A stretch of DNA of 64,000 nt from Paucibacter sp. Y2R2-4 (GCF_025717535.1 NZ_JAJIRO010000001.1:558001-622000), one strand, 5' to 3'; numbered from the stretch's first letter, positions 51,703 through 61,214 are shown. Translations and numbers: made by a program. The notes: generated by a model not told the origin, from the sequence alone.

Positions 51703-52319
51703 GCATTCGAAAGACCGCCACACGCACGTTTCGGCATTCTTGGCTGGAAGATGCGCAGGCCGTCCTCACCGGCACCTTGTTCGTGGCCATTGGCGTGGCC
51801 TTGTTCAAGCAAGCAGGGCTGCTCACTGGCGGCACCGTGGGCATTGCCTTCTTGATCCACTACGCCTCGGGCCTGCCTTTTGGCGCCCTGTTTTTCGCCA
51901 TCAATCTGCCCTTCTATTGGCTGGCCTACCGGCGTATGGGCCTGCCATTCACGCTGAAAACGATTTGCGCGGTCAGCCTGATGGCGGTATTGGCCGAAGT
52001 CTTGCCGCGCTGGTTGCAGTTCGCGCAACTGAACATCTGGTTTGCCGCCATTGCCGGCGGCCTGCTGATCGGAGCGGGCATGCTGATCTTGTTCCGCCAC
52101 CGCGCCTCTCTGGGCGGGCTCAATGTGGTGGTGATGCTGCTACAAGAAAAACGTGGCTGGCGCGCGGGCTATGTGCAAGCCGTCTTGGACGGCGTCATCT
52201 TGCTCAGCGCCTTGGCCTTTGTGCCGGCTGAAAAGGTCGGCATGTCCCTGCTGGGCATGCTGGCCATCAATGCGGCCCTGGCCGTGAACCACCGGCCAGG
52301 CCGCTACTTGGCGGTCTGA
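51699..52319 (+). CDS. YitT-family membrane protein
   Basis: A 206-residue inner-membrane protein with about five to six hydrophobic segments, starting MSIRKTATRTFRHSWL. The conserved GGTVGIAFLIHY and RHRASLGGLNVVVMLLQE segments match the YitT/DUF161 membrane domain. The C-terminal DUF2179 of longer YitT proteins is missing. The function is unknown. It ends the plus-strand group that begins with map. Confidence 0.85.
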   Translation: MSIRKTATRTFRHSWLEDAQAVLTGTLFVAIGVALFKQAGLLTGGTVGIAFLIHYASGLPFGALFFAINLPFYWLAYRRMGLPFTLKTICAVSLMAVLAEVLPRWLQFAQLNIWFAAIAGGLLIGAGMLILFRHRASLGGLNVVVMLLQEKRGWRAGYVQAVLDGVILLSALAFVPAEKVGMSLLGMLAINAALAVNHRPGRYLAV

Positions 52320-52330
52320 AAAAGAATCGC

Positions 52331-52819
52331 TCAGCGCTTGGTCGCGGGGTCCCAGTGCTCGGCGATCTTGCCGCCCTCGATGCGGAACATATCGAACCAG
52401 GTGCTGGTGTAGGTTTTGCCCGGCGCTTCAGGCTCTGGCAAGGTTTGCACAAAGACCAGCACCACCTTATCCCCCTCGGCCAGCACCGCCACCAAAGGCG
52501 CTTTGATGCGAGCCTCAAGCGGCTTGGGCTTGCTGAATTGAGCAAAGAATTTGACGAAACCCTCGCGGCCCGTGGGCACGCTAGGGTTGTGTTGGATATA
52601 GCCCTCAGTCAGGTATTTGCCAGCCTGGTCCAACTGCCCGCCTTCAAAGACCTCACGCCAGAAGTCGTAAACCAGACGCTTATTGGCCGCCGCCACAGGG
52701 TCCGCTGCGGCGAGCATTTGCGCATGGTCGGTATTAGCTTGCACCGGCACTTGCGCTTGCACGCCGAGAGACAGGGTCAGGCCGAACAGAATGGCAAGAC
52801 TGAGTGAGCGAATCTTCAT
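52331..52819 (-). CDS. Secreted SnoaL-like (NTF2 fold) protein
   Basis: A 162-residue protein with a Sec signal peptide (SLSLAILFGLTLSLGVQAQ, cleavage near VQA) and a SnoaL-like domain with KRLVYDFWREVFEGG, YIQHNPSVPTGREGFVKFF and a terminal FRIEGGKIAEHWD. The fold serves as cyclase or hydrolase in some enzymes; no substrate can be named. It ends close to the end of the YitT gene on the other strand. It is a single gene. Confidence 0.83.
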   Translation of the reverse strand: MKIRSLSLAILFGLTLSLGVQAQVPVQANTDHAQMLAAADPVAAANKRLVYDFWREVFEGGQLDQAGKYLTEGYIQHNPSVPTGREGFVKFFAQFSKPKPLEARIKAPLVAVLAEGDKVVLVFVQTLPEPEAPGKTYTSTWFDMFRIEGGKIAEHWDPATKR

Positions 52820-52950
52820 GTAGGGCTTTCTGAGAGTATCAATCCGCTAACCATGCGGTTGAGCCCAATTCTCAGCCCCATCCACAGCCCGCCAAAGTGT
52901 CGGACTTCACCCGAAGAAACCCGCAGTCCATTGCCGTCAAGGCAAGAAAC

Positions 52951-53820
52951 TCAGAGCAAAGCGCTGTACCAACGCAGCTCAAGTAACTTGCGAGCCAAGC
53001 GGTGGCTGCGCCCTTCCGGGTCGGCCAGATCATGCAAGATATCGAAGTGGTTGAAGCCCGGGATTTCCTCGCAGATCGGCACGGCACGCTGGCCCCAGGC
53101 CTGCCGGAGCAATTGCGTCTGGCGTTTGAATTCCTCGCTCTCGTCACCCCCCACGATGGCGTAGACCGGTGCCTCCGGTGCGGGGAAATGGACGGGGCTG
53201 AGCCGCCTCACAGCGTCGGCATCCAAGTTCAGATCGGCCTGCAGAAAAGGCGCCTGCCGAATCGGCGCCAAATCATGAACGCCGGAGATGGACAGCACGC
53301 CTTTGACCAGATGATGCGGCAGATCCGGCGCGACCGACTTCCAGTCGCAGCAACTGAGCATGGTGGCCAAATGTCCGCCGGCCGAATGACCCGCCAGGAC
53401 GATGCGATTGGGGTCGCCGCCATGCTCGGCCGCATGGCGCCAAACCCAAGCCAGCGCTTGCACCAGTTGCAGGGCGATGCGATCAATCCCCACCTCCGGG
53501 CACAGCGAGTAATTCGGCACGATCACCATGGCCCCCTCATCTGCGAAGGCGCTGGCCAAGAATGAGTAATCAGACTTGTCCAAGGCGCGCCAATAGCCAC
53601 CGTGAATCAGGACCAAAATCGGCGCTTTGTGAACATCGGCCGGAAACAAGTCCAGCCGCTCCATCGGCCCCTCGCCATAGGCCAGGTTGAGCTTGCAGAA
53701 CATCTTCTCGCGCACCAGTTGCGATGCGCGCGCCCAGCGATCCAGCAAGACCGCGCTATGGCTCACCCGCAGTCGGTTGTTGTACTGAGCATCAAACCAG
53801 TCGGGGCTGCGTTGGCGCAT
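52951..53820 (-). CDS. Alpha/beta hydrolase, kynurenine-formamidase-like
   Basis: A 289-residue alpha/beta hydrolase. The oxyanion motif HGGYW, the nucleophile elbow GHSAGGH, a plausible acid in VGGDESEEF and the His in GFNHFDIL form a complete catalytic set as in AFMID-type kynurenine formamidases. The other tryptophan-breakdown genes (kynA, kynU) are not adjacent, so another small ester or formamide substrate is possible. The ATG at 53820 gives a start MRQRSPDWFDAQYNNR, normal for this group. Confidence 0.82.
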   Translation of the reverse strand: MRQRSPDWFDAQYNNRLRVSHSAVLLDRWARASQLVREKMFCKLNLAYGEGPMERLDLFPADVHKAPILVLIHGGYWRALDKSDYSFLASAFADEGAMVIVPNYSLCPEVGIDRIALQLVQALAWVWRHAAEHGGDPNRIVLAGHSAGGHLATMLSCCDWKSVAPDLPHHLVKGVLSISGVHDLAPIRQAPFLQADLNLDADAVRRLSPVHFPAPEAPVYAIVGGDESEEFKRQTQLLRQAWGQRAVPICEEIPGFNHFDILHDLADPEGRSHRLARKLLELRWYSALL

Positions 53821-53986
53821 GAAGTGTCCTTGAAATGACCTGCACGAGGGATTGAGGACAAGTGTCGCCCAAACTCCTCATCACTCGCCACTACAGCGCC
53901 CTTTCCTGCCAATGAGCGCAGCAAAACTGCGACAACCAGCGGATTGGCAGACCGTCAAGACTCGTCGTTCGGGCTGTTTCGGAAAC

Positions 53987-54022
53987 AAAAAATCCACCGG
54001 CGCCGATGAAGGCGGGTGGATT
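53987..54022 (-). terminator. Terminator of the tRNA-Val(CAC) pair
   Basis: On the minus strand AATCCACC and GGTGGATT enclose a GC-rich loop and are followed by a T tract. It lies about 50 bases after the last tRNA. Confidence 0.75.
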
Positions 54023-54072
54023 GATTGCGCCCCTTGAAAAGGGCTGCCTCGATGCGATTGCCGAGACTTGTT

Positions 54073-54147
54073 TGGTGGGCGGTGCAGGGTTCGAACCTGC
54101 GACCCCTGCCGTGTGAAGGCAGTGCTCTACCACTGAGCTAACCGCCC
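54073..54147 (-). tRNA. tRNA-Val (anticodon CAC), copy 2
   Basis: A 75-base cloverleaf with 5' GGGCGGTTAGCTCAG, anticodon loop TTCACAC (CAC), T-loop GGTTCGAACCC and encoded CCA. It is identical to the copy at 54246-54320. Confidence 0.95.
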
Positions 54148-54245
54148 GGTAACTTTGGTCAAAAAACGAGCTCAGCAAACGAACCAACAAACATTCAACC
54201 AGAGCGTCTTGATGCGATTGCCAAGACTGCACCGAAGTGCTGTTC

Positions 54246-54320
54246 TGGTGGGCGGTGCAGGGTTCGAACCTGCGACCCCTGCCGTGTGAAGGCAGTGCTC
54301 TACCACTGAGCTAACCGCCC
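54246..54320 (-). tRNA. tRNA-Val (anticodon CAC), copy 1
   Basis: Same 75-base sequence as the copy at 54073-54147. The downstream flanks are also similar (GATGCGATTGCC followed by G/A and AGACT), which shows that gene plus spacer were duplicated together. Confidence 0.95.
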
Positions 54321-54418
54321 GGTTGTTTGTTTTCCGTTTGCTTTTTATCGCTTGCGAATCAATTGCTTATTTCGCTAACCGGGAAGCCCACGATTATGCC
54401 ATGAATCTTTTGAAGAAC

Positions 54419-55123
54419 TCAAGCTTCTTGCCAGATTCTTTTTCCACCGCTGGCCTTGTCGAGTTCGCCCAGCACTTTTTCATGCATCTCTAACTCGGCA
54501 TCGTTGGCCGCAATGACCGGCAAGGCAAAGCTGCTGAGGTCCACGGCGGCCAGCTTGAACTCGCTGGACTGGTTGCTCTCACCGGCATCGTCCATCACCA
54601 AGGAATCTTGTCCGCGCGTCAGGCGGATGTAGACCTCGGCCAGCAGCTCCGCATCCAAGAGCGCGCCGTGCAGCTTGCGGTTGGAGTTGTCCACTTCCAA
54701 GCGGCGGCACAGCGCATCCAGCGAATTGGCTTTACCTGGGAACAGGTCTCGCGCCATCAGCAAGGTGTCGCGCACGCTGCCGACGATGTCGGTGATGGGC
54801 GGCTTGCTCAGGCGGCGCAGCTCGGCATTGACGAAGCCAATGTCGAAGGGCGCGTTGTGGATCACCAATTCGGCACCGGCCAGGAACTCCAGCAACTGCT
54901 CGGCAATCTGCGAAAAAAGCGGCTTGTCGGACAGAAAGGCCTCGGTCAAACCGTGCACGCGCAGCGCATCTTCATGGCTGGCGCGCTGCGGGTTGATGTA
55001 GAGGTGCAAGTTGTTGCCGGTCAGCTGCCGGTTGATCATCTCGACGCAGCCGATTTCGATGATGCGGTCGCCGCCCTCGGCGGCCAGGCCGGTGGTTTCG
55101 GTGTCGAAGAAGATTTGACGCAT
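54419..55123 (-). CDS. dnaQ: DNA polymerase III epsilon subunit DnaQ
   Basis: The 3'-5' proofreading exonuclease of the replicase. The 234-residue protein has ExoI FFDTETTG (metal Asp 7 and Glu 9), ExoII HNAPFDIGFVNAEL and ExoIII HGALLDAELLAEVY, all intact. The C-terminal tail should bind the alpha subunit. The ATG at 55123 is the family start MRQIFFDTETTG. It lies 28 bases after lgt on the same strand. Confidence 0.95.
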   Translation of the reverse strand: MRQIFFDTETTGLAAEGGDRIIEIGCVEMINRQLTGNNLHLYINPQRASHEDALRVHGLTEAFLSDKPLFSQIAEQLLEFLAGAELVIHNAPFDIGFVNAELRRLSKPPITDIVGSVRDTLLMARDLFPGKANSLDALCRRLEVDNSNRKLHGALLDAELLAEVYIRLTRGQDSLVMDDAGESNQSSEFKLAAVDLSSFALPVIAANDAELEMHEKVLGELDKASGGKRIWQEA

Positions 55124-55151
55124 GGGACTCTAGAAACTCAAAAAAACAAAC

Positions 55152-55949
55152 TCAGGCCTTGCGACGACTGGCCCACAGCCAGATGGCGATGCCCGCCACC
55201 ACCATGGGCAGCGACAGCCATTGACCTTGGCTCAAATTCAAGGCGCGCAGACCTAAGAAATCATCCGGCTGACGGAAGAACTCAGTCACAAAACGCTGCG
55301 CGCCATAACCGATCAAGAACAAGCCCGAGACCTGCCCGGTCAGGCGCGCCTTGCGCCCATACAGCCACAAGAGCGTGAACAGAAACAGGCCCTCACCAAT
55401 GAATTGGTAGATCTGCGAGGGGTGGCGCGGCTCCAGCGTCGGCGATTGCGGAAACACCATGGCCCAGGGCAGGCTCGAATCGGCCACACGGCCCCACAAC
55501 TCACCATTGATGAAGTTGCCCACCCGGCCTGCCGCCAAGCCGGTCGGCACGCAAGGAGCGATCAGATCGGTGACTTCAAAGAAAGTGCGGCCGCGCAGCT
55601 TGGCAAACAAGGCCATGGCCACCAACACGCCCAAGAGCCCGCCATGAAAGGACATGCCGCCCTTCCACACCGCCAGAACTTCGCCCAGGTGGTGCAGGTA
55701 GTAGTCAGGCTTGTAAAACAATGCATAGCCCAGTCGCCCGCCCAGCACCACGCCCAAGACGCCAAAGAACAGCAGGTCATCTACATCCCGGCTGCTCCAG
55801 CCCGCCTTGGCAAAGTCGGGTCTCGCCACGCGCCGATTGGCCAGCCACAAGAACATGCCAAATGCGGCCAGATAAGTTAAGCCATACCAATGCACGGCCA
55901 AGGGGCCGAGCTTGATAGCAATCGGGTCAAATTGGGGATGAACCCACAT
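55152..55949 (-). CDS. lgt: Prolipoprotein diacylglyceryl transferase Lgt
   Basis: Adds diacylglycerol to the lipobox Cys of prolipoproteins at the inner membrane. The 265-residue protein has seven expected membrane segments, the signature [14 protein letters not shown] with the essential Arg and Asn, and HGGLLGVL with the conserved His. Start [17 protein letters not shown] is standard. It would serve the lipoproteins of this window (NlpD, fasciclin and the TonB-C-like one). Confidence 0.95.
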   Translation of the reverse strand: MWVHPQFDPIAIKLGPLAVHWYGLTYLAAFGMFLWLANRRVARPDFAKAGWSSRDVDDLLFFGVLGVVLGGRLGYALFYKPDYYLHHLGEVLAVWKGGMSFHGGLLGVLVAMALFAKLRGRTFFEVTDLIAPCVPTGLAAGRVGNFINGELWGRVADSSLPWAMVFPQSPTLEPRHPSQIYQFIGEGLFLFTLLWLYGRKARLTGQVSGLFLIGYGAQRFVTEFFRQPDDFLGLRALNLSQGQWLSLPMVVAGIAIWLWASRRKA

Positions 55950-56041
55950 CAGAAGTCCTTGGGAGCAACGGCAGACATGAGGGCATGCCGCCTAGAGAAC
56001 AAGCCGCGCATCATAAGTCCGGGCGGCGGGCCGAGGCCGCG

Positions 56042-57133
56042 TTAGCTCAGTGCGGCCAAGCTCTTGCGCGCATCCTTCAGATGGCCGGGCTCGGCCCGCT
56101 TGCTCTCGATATAGCGTTTGTAGACCAGCCGAGCCTTGTCGGTCTGGCCGGTGGCCACCAAGGCATCGCCCAGGCGGTGATCGATGGGCAAGCCATCGGC
56201 GCCCGCCAGGCTCAAGGCCTTCTCAAAATGACGGACAGCCTCGGCGTTCTGATCCAGCTCCTGCGCCAAGCGGCCCAAATAGTAAGACGCAGCCGCTTGC
56301 GTGGGCTGGTCTTTCTGCAATTGCTCGTAGAGGCGCTTGACCCGGTCAAACTGCTGCGCCTTGATCCAGTGGCGGCCCAATTCGCCATAAGCGTTGCGCA
56401 CATCGTCGGCCAGGGCTGCATCGCTGCCCACACGCACTGCCATCAGTTCGCGTTCGGCTTCGTCCCAGGCGTCTTGACGGGCCGCGATCAAGGATCGCAG
56501 CAGCCTCGCCTGCTCGGGCTGCTTGCTGCGAATGGCCTGCTCCAATTCGCGCGCCTTTCTGACGCTGCCGCCCAGGAACTCAGGGATCAGCAAATAGATC
56601 TGTGCCAGCTTGCTGCGTGCTTCAAACAAGTCGGGGTTCAACTCAAGGGCTCGGCCCAGGCTGGCACGCACCTTGGGCAGCAAGCTCATGCCCTTGAGGC
56701 GGCTTTCCACCAAGACCTGCTTGCCCTGCACCTGGGCCAGAGCCAAATGGCAAATAGCCTCGTTGGGCGCGCGGGCCAGACACTGTTCGGCTAACTTTTG
56801 CCCCGCCTCCAAGGCCTTGCTGTCGTAACCCAGGCTGAAACCCCAGGCCCGAGCCACCAGGCCTTCCACATCATCCGGCGCCGCAGCCAAGCGCTGTTGT
56901 CCCAAGCGTTCCAGCTCCGACATGCTGCCTGCCGCCAGGGCCTGTTGAAGGGCGGCATCTTTGAAAACCTCGGCCTGAGCTTTAGGCGCCATGGCCAAAG
57001 AAAGCAGCAAAGCCGCCAAGCTCAGCGCAGGAAGACGCAAGCCCAAAGCACGCGCCGAATGCGGGGCCCGTCGAACAGCGGACTTGCGATGCAACAAAGA
57101 CAGGCTTGGATTCAGGCTTGAAATCAGACTCAC
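56042..57133 (-). CDS. Secreted TPR protein (paralogue A)
   Basis: A 363-residue putative periplasmic protein. A long basic head and a hydrophobic stretch (ALSLAALLLSLAMAPKAQA) form a signal peptide before EVFKDAALQQALAAG. The rest is made of tetratricopeptide-like helix pairs, with the best repeats at about 280-350 (YYLGRLAQELDQNAEAVRHFEKAL). The start is GTG at 57133 without a good ribosome-binding site, so it is uncertain. It is a tandem paralogue of the protein at 57198-58214. Function unknown. Confidence 0.8.
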   Translation of the reverse strand: MSLISSLNPSLSLLHRKSAVRRAPHSARALGLRLPALSLAALLLSLAMAPKAQAEVFKDAALQQALAAGSMSELERLGQQRLAAAPDDVEGLVARAWGFSLGYDSKALEAGQKLAEQCLARAPNEAICHLALAQVQGKQVLVESRLKGMSLLPKVRASLGRALELNPDLFEARSKLAQIYLLIPEFLGGSVRKARELEQAIRSKQPEQARLLRSLIAARQDAWDEAERELMAVRVGSDAALADDVRNAYGELGRHWIKAQQFDRVKRLYEQLQKDQPTQAAASYYLGRLAQELDQNAEAVRHFEKALSLAGADGLPIDHRLGDALVATGQTDKARLVYKRYIESKRAEPGHLKDARKSLAALS

Positions 57134-57197
57134 AGGGCGGCTTTCATAAAAGACAAGAAGGCGCGCAAATTATCGACGGCTTACCGCCAGCGAGGTC

Positions 57198-58214
57198 TCA
57201 GCCCAGCGAAGCCAAGCTCTTGCGGGCTGCCTCCACATTGTTGGGGTTAGCGCGCTTGGTCTTCAAGAAGCGCTCGTAAGCAGCCTTGGCCTGGGCTTTG
57301 TCACCCTTGGCCAGCAAGGCGTCGCCGAGTCGGTGATCGATCGGCAATTCATCGGCGCCGGCCAAGGTTTTGGCGCGCTCAAAGTAACGCACAGCCTCCT
57401 CGGTCTGCCCGGTTTCCGCCAACACGCGACCCAGGCCGTACGGCCCATGGGCGTAGTTGGGCTGTTCGCGCTGCAGGTTCTCGAACACGGTCTTGGCCTT
57501 GGCCGGGTCTTTCGCGTCCTTCAGGTAATGCGTGGCCAGTTGCATGGAGGCCGCGCGCGCCTCCTCCAGCAGCGCGGCATCCTTGCCGGGCTTGAGCGCC
57601 AAGAGTTCGCTTTCCATCTCGCTCCACTTCTTGGCATCCGCGGCGATATAGGCGCGCAGCAAACGGGCCTGTTCCGGCTGCGTGCTACGCACTGCGGCCT
57701 CCAGCTCTTTGGCCTTGGCGGTGCTGCCGCCCAGCATGCCGGGAGCAAACAAGTAGAGCTTGCTCAGCTGCACGCGAGCGACAAAGCTGCTCGGGTCCAG
57801 CTCCAAGGCTCGGTTCAAGGCTTCTTTGACACCATCCATCAGCCTCACGGCCTTGAACATACCCGCCTCGCCCATCTGCAGATAGAGGTTTTGCGCCCGC
57901 ACCAGCTGGCAGACGGCCGCCGTTGGATGTTGCTCCACGCATTGCTTGGCTTGCTTGGCCCCGGCTTCCATACGCTTGGCGTCGGCCGGATCTTGGGCCG
58001 AGAGCGCCAAGGCCAGCGCCGCGTTGGCTTCCACATCGGCCGCGTTGGCCTTCAAGCGCGCTTGAGCCAGCTGTTCCAAGTCAGCGTACTTGTTCGCATC
58101 AGCCAGACTGTCGAACTGCGGGTCCTTGAAGATTGAAGCCTGGGCCGCCCCAAACCCCGCTGCCAACACAAAAGCCGTCAGAGCACGAAGAGTGAAAGAA
58201 GGTCGCTGTTGCAT
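57198..58214 (-). CDS. Secreted TPR protein (paralogue B)
   Basis: A 338-residue paralogue of the preceding protein with a signal peptide ending near GAAQA before SIFKDPQFDSLADANKY. It shares the internal run KELEAAVRSTQPEQARLL and the C-terminal ARKSLASLG with paralogue A (KARELEQAIRSKQPEQARLL, ARKSLAALS). TPR-like helix pairs fill the mature part. I chose the ATG at 58214. TPR proteins act as adaptors for other proteins; no partner is visible. Confidence 0.84.
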   Translation of the reverse strand: MQQRPSFTLRALTAFVLAAGFGAAQASIFKDPQFDSLADANKYADLEQLAQARLKANAADVEANAALALALSAQDPADAKRMEAGAKQAKQCVEQHPTAAVCQLVRAQNLYLQMGEAGMFKAVRLMDGVKEALNRALELDPSSFVARVQLSKLYLFAPGMLGGSTAKAKELEAAVRSTQPEQARLLRAYIAADAKKWSEMESELLALKPGKDAALLEEARAASMQLATHYLKDAKDPAKAKTVFENLQREQPNYAHGPYGLGRVLAETGQTEEAVRYFERAKTLAGADELPIDHRLGDALLAKGDKAQAKAAYERFLKTKRANPNNVEAARKSLASLG

Positions 58215-58308
58215 GGTCCACCTAGCCTGGATTGCAGGAAAAAGAAACTGTGGCGCATTGTGAGCAGCGGCACTCATTCTGCAGATCGGCTTGCGACGAG
58301 ATGCAGAT

Positions 58309-59226
58309 TCAAACGGCTGACTTGCTTGGCGCTAAGTTTTGCGGCAACTGTGCCCGAACATGGGCCACAAACCGCTGCACTGCGGGTGCGGCGTCGGAGC
58401 GCCAAATCAAGCTGGTTTCGCAGGTGGGCACTGCGCCCTGCACCGGCTTGTACACCACACCGGGCCGCTGAAACGCCATCACGCTGGCCGGCACCCAGGC
58501 CACACCGATGCCGGCCGACACCAGGTTGACGATGGTCTGCATCTGGATGGCCTCTTGCACGATGCCCGGCTCGCGCTGCTGCTGGCGATAAAAATCCAAC
58601 ACTGCTTCAAACAATGAGGGCGCAATCGCGCGCGGGAAGATCACCAAGGGCTGACGCGCCACTTCAGCGGCATCCAGGCTTGGCCCAGAGGCCATTGCCT
58701 CATCGGCACTGAGCGCCAAAACCATGGCCTCGCGGGCAATCTTCAGTCGCTCAAAGCCGGCGGGCTGCGAGCCTGGCGCATGGATGATGAAGCCCGCGTC
58801 CAACTCGCCCCGCTCGAACTCCGGCAGCTGCACATCCAGCGTGGCCTCGCGCAAGCTCAGGGCCACCTCCGGGTAAAGCTCCCGAAAGCTGCGCAGCCAG
58901 CGCGGCAGATCCCCAAAGCCCACGGTCGAAACAAAGCCCAGATTCAGCCGCCCCCGGCGCCCATCGGCAGCAGCCTGCACCAAGGCCGGCAAGCCTTCGG
59001 CCTGGGTCAGCAAGGCCTGCGCATTGGGCAACAAGGCCGCCCCGGCCGCGCTCAGGCGCACGCTGCGGCTGCTGCGCTCAAACAGCGTCGCGCCCAGCGA
59101 CTGCTCGAGCTTTTGAATGGCCTGGGTCAGCGGTGGCTGGGTCATGTGCAAGCGCTCGGCGGCGCGGCCAAAGTGCAATTCCTCAGCCACGGCCAGGAAC
59201 TGTCGCAGGCTGCGTAAGTCGATCAT
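58309..59226 (-). CDS. LysR-family regulator beside ilvD
   Basis: A 305-residue regulator with an N-terminal helix-turn-helix (LRQFLAVAEELHFGRAAERL, TQPPLTQAIQKLEQSLG) and a periplasmic-binding-protein-like sensor domain (PLVIFPRAIAPSLFEAV). The ATG at 59226 is the family start MIDLRSLRQFLAV; the open frame further upstream runs opposite ilvD and is not real. Divergent from ilvD with a T-N11-A type box between, so it may control ilvD. Confidence 0.92.
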   Translation of the reverse strand: MIDLRSLRQFLAVAEELHFGRAAERLHMTQPPLTQAIQKLEQSLGATLFERSSRSVRLSAAGAALLPNAQALLTQAEGLPALVQAAADGRRGRLNLGFVSTVGFGDLPRWLRSFRELYPEVALSLREATLDVQLPEFERGELDAGFIIHAPGSQPAGFERLKIAREAMVLALSADEAMASGPSLDAAEVARQPLVIFPRAIAPSLFEAVLDFYRQQQREPGIVQEAIQMQTIVNLVSAGIGVAWVPASVMAFQRPGVVYKPVQGAVPTCETSLIWRSDAAPAVQRFVAHVRAQLPQNLAPSKSAV

Positions 59227-59228
59227 TG

Positions 59229-59247
59229 ATTCATCAAACGTATGAAT
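59229..59247. promoter_or_regulatory. LysR-type box between the LysR gene and ilvD
   Basis: ATTCAT and ATGAAT arms with a 7-base centre, just upstream of the lysR-like start in the 90-base gap to ilvD. The AT-rich stretch to the right (about 59255-59265) could be the ilvD -10 region. Confidence 0.5.
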
Positions 59248-59316
59248 GAGAACTGAATAATATATTTGATCAGCAGGTAGCCAGCAGAGATACTGCCAGC
59301 GAACTGAGGAGACCCC

Positions 59317-61005
59317 ATGAGCCAGACCCCTGCCAATCGTCGTTCCAAAAACATCACCGAGGGCGTGGCCCGCGCGCCGAACCGCTCCATGTACTACGGC
59401 ATGGGCTACCAAGAAAGTGACTTCGGCAAGCCCATGATCGGCGTGGCCAATGGCCACTCGACCATCACGCCTTGCAACTCCGGCCTGCAAAAGCTGGCCG
59501 ATGCAGCCGTGATCGGTCTGAAAGAAGCCGGCGCGAATCCGCAAATCTTCGGCACCCCCACCATCTCCGACGGCATGGCCATGGGCACCGAGGGCATGAA
59601 GTACAGCCTGGTCTCGCGCGAGGTGATCTCCGACTGTGTGGAAACCTGCGTCGGCGGTCAGTGGATGGACGGCGTCATCGTCATCGGCGGCTGCGACAAA
59701 AACATGCCGGGCGGCATGATGGGCATGCTGCGCGCCAATGTGCCCTCGCTCTACGTCTACGGCGGCACCATCCTGCCGGGCAAGCACAAGGGCCAGGATC
59801 TGAACATCGTCAGCGTGTTCGAGGCCGTGGGCCAATTCAGCGCCGGCAAGATGAGCGAGGAAGACTTCTGCGCCATCGAACGCAAAGCCATTCCCGGCAG
59901 TGGCTCCTGCGGCGGCATGTACACAGCCAACACCATGAGCTCAGCCTTTGAGGCCCTGGGCATGAGCCTGCCCTACTCCTCAACCATGGCCAATGTCGAG
60001 GACGAGGTGGTTCAAAGCGTCAAGAAGGCGGCGGCCGTGCTGGTCGAAGCCGTCAAGGCCGACCTGAAGCCGCGCGACATCGTCACCAAGCAGGCCATCG
60101 AAAACGCCGTGGCCGTCATCATGGCCACCGGCGGCTCGACCAATGCCGTGCTGCATTTCCTGGCGATTGCCCATGCGGCCGAGGTGGACTGGAGCATCGA
60201 CGACTTCGAGCGCGTGCGCCGCAAAACCCCGGTGCTCTGCGATCTGAAGCCCAGCGGTCAGTTCCTGGCGATTGATCTGCACCACGCCGGCGGCATCCCG
60301 GCCGTGATGAAGGAATTGCTCAAGCATGGCCTGCTGCACGGCGACGCCATGACCATCACCGGCAAGACCGTGGCCGAGAACCTGGCCGAGGTGCCCGATC
60401 TGCGCGCCGATCAACAAGTCATCCGCCCGGTCACGAACCCGATCTACGCCGAAGGCCATCTGGCCATCCTCAAGGGCAACCTCTCGCCCGAGGGCTGCGT
60501 GGCCAAGATCACCGGACTCAAGAACCCGGTGATGAGTGGCCCGGCGCGCGTCTTCGACGATGAGCAATCGGCCCTGGCCGCCATCATGGCCGGCAAGATC
60601 GTCGCCGGTGACGTCATGGTGCTGCGTTATCTTGGCCCCAAGGGCGGCCCCGGCATGCCCGAAATGCTGGCCCCCACCGGCGCCCTGATCGGCCAAGGCC
60701 TGGGCGAAAGCGTGGGCCTGATCACCGACGGCCGCTTCTCCGGCGGCACCTGGGGCATGGTGGTCGGCCATGTGGCACCTGAAGCCTATGAAGGCGGCGT
60801 GATCGCCCTGGTCCAGGAGGGCGACCGCATCACCATCGACGCCCATCAGCTGCTGCTGGAGCTGCATGTCGATGCCGCCGAGCTGGCCACCCGCAAGACC
60901 GCCTGGGTCAAGCCCGCGCCGCGCTACACCCGTGGCGTGCTGGCCAAGTTCGCCAAGAACGCCTCGAGCGCCAGCTCCGGCGCGGTGTTGGACCGTTTCG
61001 AGTAA
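59317..61005 (+). CDS. ilvD: Dihydroxy-acid dehydratase IlvD
   Basis: Dehydrates 2,3-dihydroxy acids in valine, leucine and isoleucine synthesis. The 562-residue protein has the Fe-S Cys in [13 protein letters not shown] and [16 protein letters not shown], the first Cys near ITPCNSG, and the loop [19 protein letters not shown]. The ATG at 59317 has GAGGAG upstream. It is a single gene, divergent from the LysR-type gene. Confidence 0.96.
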   Translation: MSQTPANRRSKNITEGVARAPNRSMYYGMGYQESDFGKPMIGVANGHSTITPCNSGLQKLADAAVIGLKEAGANPQIFGTPTISDGMAMGTEGMKYSLVSREVISDCVETCVGGQWMDGVIVIGGCDKNMPGGMMGMLRANVPSLYVYGGTILPGKHKGQDLNIVSVFEAVGQFSAGKMSEEDFCAIERKAIPGSGSCGGMYTANTMSSAFEALGMSLPYSSTMANVEDEVVQSVKKAAAVLVEAVKADLKPRDIVTKQAIENAVAVIMATGGSTNAVLHFLAIAHAAEVDWSIDDFERVRRKTPVLCDLKPSGQFLAIDLHHAGGIPAVMKELLKHGLLHGDAMTITGKTVAENLAEVPDLRADQQVIRPVTNPIYAEGHLAILKGNLSPEGCVAKITGLKNPVMSGPARVFDDEQSALAAIMAGKIVAGDVMVLRYLGPKGGPGMPEMLAPTGALIGQGLGESVGLITDGRFSGGTWGMVVGHVAPEAYEGGVIALVQEGDRITIDAHQLLLELHVDAAELATRKTAWVKPAPRYTRGVLAKFAKNASSASSGAVLDRFE

Positions 61006-61014
61006 GCCCAAGAA

Positions 61015-61045
61015 CGCCGGCTTGGCGGCTCAAGCCAAGCCGGCG
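61015..61045 (+). terminator. Hairpin after ilvD
   Basis: A perfect 11-bp stem CGCCGGCTTGG / CCAAGCCGGCG, ten bases past the ilvD stop. No T tract follows, so it may only slow transcription or protect the mRNA. Confidence 0.55.
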
Positions 61046-61113
61046 CTCCCGTTCACACGATCCCCTACAGAAGGAACAGCCCTCGGAGGCACCCCAGGCT
61101 TGGCGGCGCCACC

Positions 61114-61137
61114 CGTTGTGTATTGCTATATATTTCG
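61114..61137 (+). promoter_or_regulatory. Possible ModE box upstream of modA
   Basis: CGTTGTGTA and TATATATTTCG lie around a four-base centre, resembling the imperfect CGnTATATA dyad bound by ModE in other proteobacteria. It is about 80 bases before modA, and modE is in the same operon. Confidence 0.35.
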
Positions 61138-61214
61138 CTACCCGGCGGCGCCCGTTCCAATCAAGGACTGCAGGCCCGCGCCAGGTAAGACGTGCATATC
61201 AAGGACACCCCGGA

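Noticed and set aside
59227-59835. N-terminal extension of the LysR-type gene to 508 residues
   Set aside because: The extra 203 residues run opposite ilvD and precede a normal LysR start MIDLRSLRQF; they are not part of the protein.
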